From Antedon mediterranea (lineage: Eukaryota > Echinodermata > Crinoidea > Comatulida > Antedonidae): a stretch of DNA of 64,000 nt. Position numbers and translations under genes: made by a program. Where the stretch lies: positions 687,001-751,000 of the forward strand of contig NC_092671.1 of the NCBI RefSeq assembly GCF_964355755.1, written 5' to 3'. Below, one piece after another: positions 31,901 to 64,000 of this stretch. Below the pieces are notes generated by a model. The model was given only the letters and a program-made list of their open reading frames with translations, was not told the origin of the DNA and searched no databases. Position 1 is the first letter of the stretch. Each line of letters begins with the position of its first letter.

Positions 31901-34900
31901 CTCGTCTTGCAAACAATGACTGCTTGCTACCAGCTCTCTTAAGTTCTCATTCAATTCTGTTTCAGTGTGAACATTAGCAGCATAATATTGATCTTGATTT
32001 AGCATACTGTGTAACCCAAGGATACCTTCAAAGCATAATATGTTGTTATACTATCACCAAAAGCAGTTATTATATAATATACAGCAATACTTTAAAGTCT
32101 TTTATTACTTGGCTAAATGCATTGATACTATCAACAGTTTACAATAAACTTATTATTTTGTGATGCATTTTGTAAATAGCAACAGACTGTCTTATTTGAA
32201 AACAAATTGATATATTGATGACAAAATTGCATCATTTTATTAAGTACCCTTCTGTTGCTTTTACAGCATTTTACCAAGTAATTCATTTTATTATATTTAT
32301 TTTTTGGGTACATGAACCATTCAGATAAAAGACTTTACAGTATGAAATCCAGTCAACATTTATAACATAAAACAGAAATTACTTTCATTATAAACATACA
32401 TTTGGGAACAGTAAATATTATTATCCCAACACATAATTAAATGTATTCTTATCTCATTGGAAGACTTAGTTTATAATATATAATTTATTGTAGCATTAAA
32501 TTTGGTGCACTGTGAAGGAACCATATATGAATAAATAAGTAATAGTGAAAAGGGATATAAAGCAAGAATATAAGTTTGTGGTGAAATTAAAATTGAAAAA
32601 ATCATAAAATACAGAAGATAAATATAATGATACACATTTATTCTATATAAACATTGACTATCAAAATACTGATATTAAATGAAAGGAAAATAAAACTATA
32701 AGATTATTTAAAACAATGATTGAAATCATAAAAAAAATGTTAAAAGAAAAAACTTGTCTACAAATGAATATTAAGTTTTACAAATTACAACAATTAACAA
32801 CCTTCATCTCGCTTGGCTTCGATTGAAGACGCAAGAGAAGAAACAAGAAAAAAAAGAATGATAGATAAAAACGATAGATTACAGTAACACAGGCCTCTGT
32901 CTAACCAAAACCCCATGGGAACATTATTGCTTAGATCTTATTCATTGCAAGTTAGGAAGCAAATTTGTTGCCAATATTTGGGTTGATTTTGCTGAGAAAT
33001 TAAGAAAATTGTTCATCTGAATTGCTTGAATTGGAAAGAAAGCAACATTCAGGTCAAAGTTAGAAGTATGACCAGTTTTCATCTACAGATTAATTAGCTC
33101 TGTCTACATTATCAAACTAGCTTGACAAATGTGTGATGTGCCCAAATACAGTATGGTAGTGATATGACATCATCGTGTACATATGGTTTAATAGTGTAGA
33201 CAGCGCTTTTGACAAATCACAATATTAGCAAAAGTGAACAATACATAGTGTATTTTAAAGTTGCAGATAGTGCTGAATGAACTATTAATGGTGGAAATGT
33301 CTTCTATAAAAGTAACCATGTCTGGGGGAGCATCAACATATTAATAGATACAGTATTTCAAATTCATTTTAGCAGTCAAAGTGGAGAGTGTTAACCCATG
33401 GATCAGCTCCTGATGTCATATTTTAAATAAACTTTTTGAAATTGTGAGGGGTAAATTTTGTGTTTCTGAAAGCCTTTTAAATTGATCACTATAAATGCTG
33501 TTTTACTTATTTACTTTCAGAGCTTCCTTCTTACAAAGAACCAAATTGTAAAGTACATACTCAATAATGTTAGTAAACAATACTAATGGTATACTAGTGA
33601 ACAATAGAGGCTTTGGCCTGACAATGATGGGATTACTCTCTGTAAAAGGTTGTGTAAGGTAATAATAGATTCATTGTATAATAGGGTAGAGTTCATTTAA
33701 AAAATATAAACTGAATTTGTATATTAATTCATATACAGTAAAAAGGATACTAGACCATAAAAATATGCTCACTTGTGTAATCGTACGTGGTGTTACAATA
33801 TGCTCACTTGTGTAATCGTACGTGGTGTTACAATATGCTCACTTGTGTAATCGTACGTGGTGTTATAATTTACAATATATTTATACAATTTACTGAATAT
33901 TGAGTTTTAAGTAAGAAAATCCCATGGACAATAGATGATGTTAACATGCTGTTGTATATTTAAAATTAAATAGATTGTTCAATGTATTTTACATCAATAA
34001 GCAAAAATAAAATATATATTATAGAGATGTTTTTTATGTAAGTATTGAAATAGTGAGTAAGTAAGTAATAGTAAGTTAAGTTTGTGAATAAATAAACAAT
34101 ATGTGTGACTATAAAAATGAACATGTTCATTACCTGCTAGTTCCACAAGGTCTTCTTCTGTAGCCCCTGTGAGGGCATCCTCCATTTCAGCATCTCCATG
34201 AACCTCTATCTCATTCGCATTGCCATTTTTAATAGGGTCAGGGGTCGACTTTGGTGTCCATACTTTACCTAATTAAAAATAATTAGTACATAATTTTTTG
34301 TATTGTTTGCAGAAACAACATTGTGAATGTTCCCACTTATTATTTGTCTTTAACTCAAGGGTCCACTTATATTGTTGTTATCCTGCAACAAAAATGTGGT
34401 CCTTAATTAGAAAACTTAGTTCCAACTTAATTGGAGGGAAAGTTCATACTAACCCCTTTTCTCTCCTGCCTTGTATGGAACTCTGTCTTCAACATCTTTT
34501 TCATTCTTTGCTTGTTCTTCTAAGAAGTCTTGTAGCTTTTGTCTATCAAATGACCCTGTAGGAGCTTTTGCGGTTTGATCCCTCATACGTTGCGAAGCTG
34601 GTAGTAGTGCATTCTGACATAAAAGAGTGTTTAACAATATTATCAATAATTTATTAAAGTGGAGCTCCACCCAGAAAATTACTATTTTTCATACATTTCA
34701 ACTAGTATTTAAAAATATCATCCCTTATACTTCATATTTTTTTGAAATTTTTTTCAATGAGTACGATTTTCTTGAAAATCACGCCTTTTTGCGTTTTGGG
34801 GGGATACCTTGTAATTTCCTATTCTTTTACATGCAAAAGGGGGGTATATTTGAATAATCCTAAAAAATTCATTTCTTCACCAAAAAAAAAATGTAAAATG

Positions 34901-37042
34901 TATATTCATGTAATTTTTCCAGATCTTTCTATTTCTGGTATTTTTATCACGTATACATTGCGCAATTTTGCGTAAATAGACACTTTCCCCCGTTCGGGTC
35001 CAATTGGGTTTTTCATTTTGCTAGGGAGTACGATCACGTGACATTTTTCACAATCACACTACTGCAGCAGCTGGCAATCTGCTATTTTTGTTATTTTTGA
35101 GAAAGATGTGGCTATATATTCAATAAAGCTAGGCCTAGGCCTAGGCCTACTACTAGAGTGTAGGTATGTACCGATGCTGCTCAGTGGCTTGGCCTCTAGC
35201 TAGGCTAGGCTGACAGCAGTGAAGTTTGTTTTGCTGTCACCCGACCTTGGCCTACCCATGGGCCATGATAGGGTGCCTGAATAGTTGCTTTTCAGTCAGG
35301 TCTAAGCTTGCACATCGCTTTACTATTCTTTACTACTCTTGTTCTGTATAGGATTTTGTGTTCCACAATTCTTAATGTGCGAGAAAACCCAGGAACGATA
35401 AATGGGGCGAAACGACCATGTCTATGAATACATAGGCCTCTAGACAAAAATTCAAGGCTAGCTAGGCTGAGCAGACGGCTTAGCTAGGCCTAGCTCTAGC
35501 TCAAAGTTAAAAGCAATCTGATAAGATTATTATGCTGTTGTTGTACAGTGAAAATCATGAGGTTACATGTAAATTATACTGACATTCTTATCGGAAATAT
35601 TAGTTAGGCCTAAACAAATCGTATTAATTGTGTGTATAAAATTTATTCCCCATTTTTCGACACATAATTTACCAAAGGGGAGACATTTCCACAATGCGTT
35701 GACCAGCGACTAAAACGCGTCAGTTGCTAAGTGTAACGCGTTTCGCGACGTATTGTAAACTAATAACCCCTAAGTTACTGAAAAACTGTAATTTGTTAAA
35801 AAACACTATTTTCTGACCGATTTTTTATAAATGAGTTTTTGGAAAATATTTCCGTATTTTCCCTGTTTTTTTTATGTAATCACTTTCAATTAAACATACT
35901 TAAACATAATATAAGCTGAGAAAGTCTGAGTGTAGCTCCACTTTAAACTCAACAGATTGAGGACTGACAAAGTAGACAGATTAAAATACAATGCATAAAG
36001 ATTGGATGATTTCTCATTTAATAGACTGCTCAATTTATACATTTATATACAACAAGCCAATACCTGTACAGAATATATTTCAAGAGATGTTTCTCTCTCC
36101 TTATCTCGAACATAATTGAATGTATTGTACAAAATGTGGTTTTACATGGAGCAAGAATTCTCAAAAATGTTAATATTTATAAATATGTATTGGTTTTCAC
36201 ATTATTACCCAAATTAAATAAACACAATTTAATAATATCTAATTTATCCAAAAAGCATCCAACTGTGACAATTTTCCTTTAGTTTGATAATTATAATCCT
36301 ACGCATACAGTGTATGATCAAATATTATCTCATACACATTTGACATTAGCATAAGAAAACCTTTACATCACCAGACTTCTGTTTGCTTATGTTTAAAAAA
36401 AAATTATAATGTCTGCTGCTTGTGTACCCACGCCTTTAAACAAATTAAACCAACCCAATTAAATAATATTTTTTTATTGTTTGTTATTAACAACACTAAC
36501 TGCTATATTACAGAACCCCAAGGTTGAATGATTCACTAATCAATAATATATCATACTTTACAAACCCTCCCCTTTTTTTTATATCATCACAGCTAAATGG
36601 TCCATTATTACAATGCAATATAAAAAAAACTAATAAATACAGGAAGTCTAATAACGTTAGACATGTTTTTAGTGTAGAAGTATAACATGTAATGGTAATG
36701 CTTGAGTTGTTATTGACGAATCCCAAACATTGGCATAAAATTAAAACTACAATAATTAACAGTTATTTTTAATGGAATTGGTCTTTGCTAAGATTTTGTT
36801 ACTATATTATTATTATATTATGATCATGATGTACAAAAACACCTGGTCATTTTTATGGTATATTTGAGACACTCTAAGGAAGGTCCACCAGTTGCATAAC
36901 AATACATACTTACATCTGGATCAAGCATAGACTCTAACTCCGCAACCTCCTCTTCCGTCAGGTTTTCCAACAAGTCGTCAATGTCCACATCTTTATATTT
37001 GTCGAGGTCTTTATAAAGACTAAAACCTTTTGCCGCCGTCAT
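25965..37042 (-). CDS. TMOD: Tropomodulin (376 aa, nine coding exons)
   Basis: Exons: 36914-37042, 34454-34613, 34134-34268, 31885-32025, 30972-31102, 29302-29409, 28892-29035, 26629-26773, 25965-26002 (1131 nt). All junctions keep frame. The N-terminus has the tropomyosin-binding and actin-capping helix region (YKDVDIDDLLENLTEEEVAELE, then LDPDNALLP, residues ~15-50). KAPTGSFDRQKL and GEKRGKVWTPK, family signatures, come next. The middle exon holds the second tropomyosin-binding part (GILGLHSMLNQDQYY). The LRR capping domain occupies residues ~190-360 (INMNNIKNIPIPTL, LNMESNFITGTGM, FDHAGPRAKA) and a basic RKKRISNG tail closes it. Vertebrate tropomodulins are about 359 aa, so this is full length. 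Tropomodulins cap actin-filament pointed ends with tropomyosin. Several introns carry transposons and arrays. The tandem partner is the LRR-only gene at 20203-22375. Confidence 0.93.
26165..26323. mobile_element. Small MITE with CAGT ends (mariner/pogo-like type)
   Basis: CAGTAGACTCTCCCAATACCAGAC at the left is matched by the inverse GTCCGGTATTGGGAGAGTTGACTG at the right, about 159 bp in all with no coding content. CAGT ends fit Tc1/mariner-pogo MITEs; a clean TA duplication is not evident. It lies in the last tropomodulin intron. Confidence 0.65.
26831..27018. repeat. 54-bp array, distal part
   Basis: Units of GGTATTTTAGCxCTTACCAGGTTAGTxCAAxCTTACACAATCTACTCTATTTGT, about 3.5 copies. The same array resumes at 28712, so the two were one array before a transposon inserted. 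Read on the minus strand each unit has a donor-like CCTG|GTAAG. Confidence 0.9.
27019..28711. mobile_element. TIR transposon (1693 bp) inserted in a tandem array
   Basis: Perfect 14-bp ends CAGGCCTCGAATTT and AAATTCGAGGCCTG. The flanks GGTATT (27013-27018) and GGTATT (28712-28717) look like a 6-bp target duplication. Subterminal parts share GGGCACC-AAGGCC-like words. No transposase-like frame is visible, so it is non-autonomous. CAGG ends recall hAT elements, but those usually make 8-bp duplications; six would fit Dada-type or others, so the superfamily is undecided. Confidence 0.85.
28712..28891. repeat. 54-bp array, proximal part, abutting a splice donor
   Basis: Three units plus a partial one that ends exactly at the donor of the exon 28892-29035. 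The true intron start (GTAAGTGCTTAAAATACC) and the units (CCTG|GTAAGTGCTAAAATACC, GTAAGAGC variants) are the same sequence, so the array grew from the exon-intron border. Confidence 0.9.
29690..30852. repeat. 39/41-bp minisatellite, 29 copies
   Basis: TTCTTGGTAGGGCACCATAGAATAGATTATAATGCACTG units start at 29700, 29741, 29780 and so on to 30818. Two lengths mix: 39 bp, and 41 bp when GT or TC is added before TTCTTGG. Copies are otherwise almost identical, implying recent growth. It lies in a tropomodulin intron. Open frames on both strands are by-products. Confidence 0.97.
31727..31830. mobile_element. Degenerate MITE family A copy
   Basis: ACACAACACAAGGACGTAAACG and AATTTGACCAATCACAA ... TTGCTTGTGATTGGTAAAC keep the family hairpin core, but the terminal GGTTCCCACT part has decayed. 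It lies in a tropomodulin intron close to the exon 31885-32025. Confidence 0.5.
32026..34133. other. Tropomodulin intron with MITE and short array
   Basis: AT-rich intron between the exons 34134-34268 and 31885-32025. It holds the MITE B copy (33098-33212) and three perfect copies of a 35-bp unit (AATATGCTCACTTGTGTAAT then CGTACGTGGTGTTAC) at 33762-33866. Nothing else seen. Confidence 0.7.
33098..33212. mobile_element. MITE family B copy (intronic)
   Basis: TTAGCTCTGTCTACATTATCAAAC ... GGTTTAATAGTGTAGACAGCGCTT with the family core GTGTGATGTGCCCAAATAC and GATATGACATCATCGTG. In a tropomodulin intron. Confidence 0.75.
34658..35942. mobile_element. TTAA-flanked TIR element (1285 bp)
   Basis: The left end AGTGGAGCTCCAC follows TTAA at 34654-34657; the right end GTAGCTCCACT precedes TTAA at 35943-35946. 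A TTAA target duplication fits the piggyBac or Kolobok superfamilies. No transposase frame is visible; inside are T-rich and AGGCCTA-rich stretches. It lies in the second tropomodulin coding intron. Confidence 0.75.
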
Positions 37043-37421
37043 CTTTAAATTAGATCTTTAAAAAAAAGTTTTCATAATAAGAATATACTTTGTACAGATG
37101 TTGGTACAGTTAACAATTAGAAGAATAATTGTAATAATAAATTTGTGTAATAAATATAATGTACATTTATCCTTGATACATTATACAGTATTCACGTTAA
37201 AATTTTAAATTAATATATTGCTGAAAATAAATTCATTGCAGATCAGACCATGTAGATTGTTTGCATTTATTTAATTGCCATTTAACTACTGATCCTGGCC
37301 TTATTTCAATCATTATAAAATAAAGAAATATGATGGCGATTGAATTGCTTTTTTTTTTATAACAACTGTGTTTGTCAAAATCCTGAATTAGATATATTTT
37401 ATTGTATCTTTTCTAAGTTTA

Positions 37422-38355
37422 ACGCCCGTATTCTTAAACCGGACTTTAGTCGTAGTTCGAAGTTCGACTTGAAAAAGTCGTAGTTCGAGCTATTACTTCA
37501 AATTCGATTAAAAAACGAAGCAGTCGAAGTTTGCAGTTCGACTTAATGAAGTCGAGCTTTTAGTCGAATTGCACACGTCTGGGTAACAAAGGCTATACAT
37601 TGGCCAATGACAAGAGAGTATTTGAGGAGCAGACGAAATTTTGCGCATTGATATCACTTTCCATTTCTTACAACACTTTTTACGCATCAGGACTATATAC
37701 ATGAAAAATAATTTTAATCGTTAATTATTAGAACAATATCAGTATTAATTTAACAGTACAGTGAAGTATATTTGATTAACAACAAATAAAATCTTCAAAA
37801 TATATTTAGGAACCATGTCAGTACGGTAACTTTTATATTTTCTAGGCCCCCAACAAACTATGATTGCGACGAACCACGCACTTCATAGCGTGACAAGAAA
37901 GCGCTAGGCCCCCTAAACATTCCATCGCGTGGTGAATTGCCGCATCTCCCATTGTCGCTATGGCGTGACGTAGCTCAAGTCGGACTTGCGCGAAGAAAAT
38001 AATGTAATTTGTATACAGTTGTAAATAAAGTTGATTTTCATTATTATAACTTATACCAATGTATATTTAATTAAGCTAATATGAATATAGATATTTCATT
38101 CTTCAATATCTGGCCAATATAACAACTCAATGACTGTTACGTTTTTTATAAACATCGTTTAAAAACCATTTAGTCGACCATTTAGCCTGCCCCCTCCAGG
38201 ACTAAAAAAATCGATCAAAATCCGTCTCGATTTAGTCGAGGTTGGCCTGATTTAGTCGGTGATTTAGTTGAAGTTCGTTTTATGAATTAAAATGACGTCA
38301 TTTTTTTAGTTTTAGCTCGAACTACGACTAAAGTCCGGTTTAAGAATACGGGCGT
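37422..38355. mobile_element. TIR element (934 bp) with 39-bp perfect ends
   Basis: ACGCCCGTATTCTTAAACCG and the following 19 bases are exactly inverted at the right end (38317-38355). Inside the ends are many TTAGTCGA/TCGAACT words in both orientations. Flanks read TAA|CGCC and GGCG|TAG, so a PIF/Harbinger-type 3-bp target is possible but imperfect. No transposase frame. It lies in the 5' leader intron of tropomodulin. Confidence 0.85.
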
Positions 38356-41300
38356 AGGTATATTGTCTATGAATTAGTAAAATACTTCTGCCAATCTATA
38401 GGCTGATTAGATTAACTTTTAGGCTTTTCTTTTTCTTATTTTTATGTGTGTTTTTAAATGTATATCTCTCATTCTGTAATTGGTGTATACACTGTTGGTT
38501 GTGAAAGAATAAAATAATGTTGGTACAGATATCTTCCAATCATCTTGCATTCAACTGTAAGTGTGTTTTATAATGTAATAGTATTCTGTATTTGGTGGGC
38601 TCTCTCATGCTATACTATACTATAGTATATAGTAGTATATACATAGTTTTGATATGAGAGTGTTTTTATACTATACAACAATAAACAATCACTCTAAACA
38701 ATACACAAACCCAAAAGGAAATGGTAAAGGAAAGGATAAACCACCATGAGTTGACGTAGACACTTGAGTACTTGCTTAATATTATTATATATCTTTGTAG
38801 GAACTACTTCTTTAGCAGCAGCTGTCTCAGACTGTTGACAGCTGCTTACGTACTTTACTGTAGTTTCTCAGATTTCATTATTAACCATATGGTGGTATAC
38901 ACTGAACTATGATATTTTTAGTTTAATATTTAATAATCTGGAATGTATTGGTGGTGCTGATTGAATACCATAGTTACTACTGAATATTTTGTTGTTACCA
39001 AGACAATCTTTGTCCACACAAACTTTTTTGTCCGCCAATGACATTTTTTTTTGTCCCTAGTCAAGACCTTTTTGTCCTTGCTTGAGACCACCACCAAGTT
39101 ATTTAGTTTTAGGTTTAAATTCCTGGGGGTTTTTCGACAGGCTAAATGTATTTACTAAGAACTACAGTTCCACTGGTGGAACGCAGATTGCTCAATGTTT
39201 GAGATCTGACACTATTGTGATTGGATAATTAATTAAAAATCACTTGGCCCACAGGCACAGGTCCGTGAAAAACAGCGATAAATTGTTTTTAATTTTGGTT
39301 ACTTGATTCATATGTTTGTTTCTTTCATGGAGGCTCCATGCTTGATTGTACCAATTGAATAGCCTAGCTAGGCTAGCTAGAGGCCTAGTCAATATTCTAT
39401 TTAAAATCAATGATCCATGAAAATCAGGTGGAATAGGTGCATTATGTGTTATCGTAGTAGGTTGGAGGGATGCTACCCCAACCAAAATACATAGAAAGAA
39501 CTAGCCCTAGCTACCTAGTTAGTAGTATAAAGTAAGAGATGGAAAAAAAACAAATATGGGCCCACGCCTACTGCTGCTCTGTACTGTAGTCATATATTCA
39601 AACACAAACACACTCAGTAGCCGTACTACAACCAGCATCAGCAAAACAAAATCCAGATAAAATTGAACCAAACGACTTTATCAATATAATTAAAGCTTTG
39701 TATAGCTATAAATTGAAAACATGCAGAGAATCAGAGATTTAAAGCTTACCGTTCTATCAACAGTTTATGTGTGTTATTTTCTATGACCTTCGACGCGACG
39801 ATGATGTAGTTTTGAAGAAGAGGCTGTGTCAAATATTTTAACCGTGGTGGTAATAAATATTCATGAGACTGCGCCCTCAATGTTCGTAAGTTCACGTACT
39901 CAGTCTAAATACCAAAAAGTTTTGGGGTTTTTTGGCATCAACTATTAAGAAAATAAGGTCTATATACTTTTTAACATTATATGGAAAAAATGTGTCCATC
40001 ATTATAAATTATTTTAATTCGAGTAACATATTTCGTGTTTCATAAATAGTGTACAGTATTATTTAGCATGAATATATACTCCAGGGAGAGTGGCGGATCC
40101 AGAATTTTGATTAAAATTTCTAATGAAGTAGTTCTCGATATTGGTAATGTCCTACATTTTGCATTTTTCGAAATCTGGTGCCACTGTATGTACATTATTT
40201 ATTGGTTATTTGACCAACTTTATCAAAGGCATACAAAATGAGATGTAGTGAAAAATATAAATAGCGCCATCATTATCACAAAGAAGAATACAGTATTCTG
40301 TACTTTCTGTTTGTTCTGTTCCCAGAGAATATCAGTATCCCTAAAGGAATTGACATTGACAAGAATATCCTAGTGAAATTAACAAAAAAATTAGATAACA
40401 GAAAGTAAATAGATTTCATTTATAAATCTTAATCTTGTAGAACGCATCTATAAGTAATCCATTCAATCAATCAATCAATCAATCAAATGAACATTTATTT
40501 CTTTCATATTCATATTTGAGTAAATTTAGAGATATAATACAGTAAATCGTAATGTATGAAAAAAGATGATTCAGTTAATATAAAAAACGTATATTGATTA
40601 CCTGTGATAGTAAAAAGTGATAATTTATTCAGGTATTTGCCTATATATCAAGAAAAAAAAAACATAAATTATAACGTAATAACTTTGTAATCTTTAAAAC
40701 ATAAAATCTTTCCATGATACCACCGACATAGATTTATTAACGTCATCATAGACATGAGATACTTACGTTACCCTAATTTGCATAACAAATACATCTCTTT
40801 TAAACACAGGACACGCAAGACTAGGTTACATGAATACTAGCTATCGATTATTTAACCATGGTTTTCTTGTATTTCAACAACCCGTGTGTACCACTTCACA
40901 CTGTCGCCTATTCAACCTATTGTATCTATTCATCCGACAGCTTGTTTTTAAGAACACACTGAGCAGGTTCTTTTATGACTGGACCTTTTTTCTTCCTGGT
41001 GCACAAATTAGAATAATATCATTATTATTTGCACAAATTGCCGACTTTTGTTGTTGTATCTTGTAAGAATACAAATGATTACTTCATAATATCAACAAAC
41101 AGTCATACAATATTGGTTCAGGGCAGTTATAAGGTACCATCAATTGCTTTTTTAAAGTGAATTTTAATTGTTTGCATAAACCAAAGGGTTGGGTTAGCAA
41201 ATATTAATACATTGAATAAGAAGAAGACAACAAACATGATCATTTCTGTTTATATCATAAAATGATAAATAGTGTTTTTTCTTTGTCCGTTTACACCTTA

Positions 41301-41735
41301 GAATAATATATTGCTGATACACCTAAACACACTTAATTCAACAGACTTTCCCACGGTGTGTTTTTTTTATCAAGGCACTGCGTATTTTTTTACCTTTCAG
41401 AAAAAATAATAAACCCCATCGCCATTATTGTTGCTGATGGGTACTTATCCCAATAAAACTGTGGCTATTTAATATCACACAATGCAAACCACGCATGCGC
41501 TTTCGCTAGTGTCATCAGTTAGGCATAATACCTCAAGTGTTCTGCACTGTGCCTATCTTTCGCGTACTTAAATTTGACGTTTAAAGGAATTAAGGAGTTC
41601 TTATAAGATATGTCAAATGGGATTCTTAAATTAATACATGTATCTGGATAATAACTCTTATAACTTGATTTAAAGGTGATATTTGGTTTGCCCACCGATC
41701 ATTTTGTTCGTTTACTAGTGCCATAGGATATAACA
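38356..41735. other. Intergenic region between tropomodulin and the fibropellin-like gene
   Basis: The two genes are transcribed away from each other from this region. It contains a TATA/TAGTATA-rich patch (38610-38645), CTAGGCCT words (39355-39520), the possible tropomodulin leader exon (39750-39830) and a (CAAT)n microsatellite (40463-40490). I see no other gene. Confidence 0.6.
39750..39830 (-). other. Possible non-coding first exon of tropomodulin
   Basis: A strong donor, AGAACG|GTAAGCTTT, ends an exon at 39750 on the minus strand. The coding exon has a pyrimidine-tract acceptor (TTTTTTTTAAAG near 37057) 15 bases before the start codon, which implies an upstream leader exon. The 5' limit near 39830 is a guess. 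Confidence 0.35.

Positions 41736-64000
<22,265 letters not shown>

Overview
This is nuclear DNA from an animal, most probably an invertebrate deuterostome and best read as an echinoderm. The genes are split into short exons with GT-AG introns, the DNA is AT-rich, and there is no operon structure. One gene has the EGF-CUB-EGFn order of the sea-urchin fibropellins. Intergenic DNA is full of AGGCCTA words and echinoderm-like MITEs. The species cannot be fixed from the sequence alone.

Layout. (1) 1-579, minus: the first exons of an unrecognised gene that runs off the left edge. (2) 3100-16182, minus: a 29-exon gene for a secreted protein of about 1150 aa. It has a signal peptide followed by 28 EGF-like modules, one per exon, all with phase-1 introns. 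Most modules have eight cysteines instead of six, with constant spacing. (3) 17377-19807, minus: a four-exon secreted protein of about 499 aa with a Thr/His/Asn-rich heptad repeat and two cysteine-rich EGF-like modules, probably a relative of gene 2. (4) 20203-22375, minus: a six-exon gene of about 187 aa that encodes only the leucine-rich-repeat half of tropomodulin. (5) 25965-37042, minus: a full tropomodulin gene (nine coding exons, 376 aa) with a likely non-coding first exon near 39750. Genes 4 and 5 are a head-to-tail duplicate pair. (6) 41736 to the right edge, plus: the 5' part of a fibropellin-like gene (signal peptide, EGF, CUB, then 17 more EGF-type exons), cut off by the window end.

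The remainder is rich in repeats. It holds a 14-copy 91-bp satellite, a 29-copy 39/41-bp minisatellite, several shorter arrays, at least two MITE families, and three TIR transposons in tropomodulin introns. One of these has split a tandem array and left a GGTATT target duplication. An inverted structure of about 8.3 kb (43702-52020) lies in the first intron of the fibropellin-like gene. It has about 70-bp terminal inverted repeats, inward arrays of a ~101-bp palindromic unit in opposite orientation, and further hairpin and 15-bp inverted arrays nested inside; it looks like a giant foldback (TU/FB-like) element.

The most noteworthy points are the eight-cysteine EGF array with birth-and-death traces (near-identical exons, three decayed exons, a triplicated splice donor), the giant nested foldback element, and the LRR-only tropomodulin paralogue. 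Gene models come from reading splice sites and phase by eye; no transcript or database search was available.
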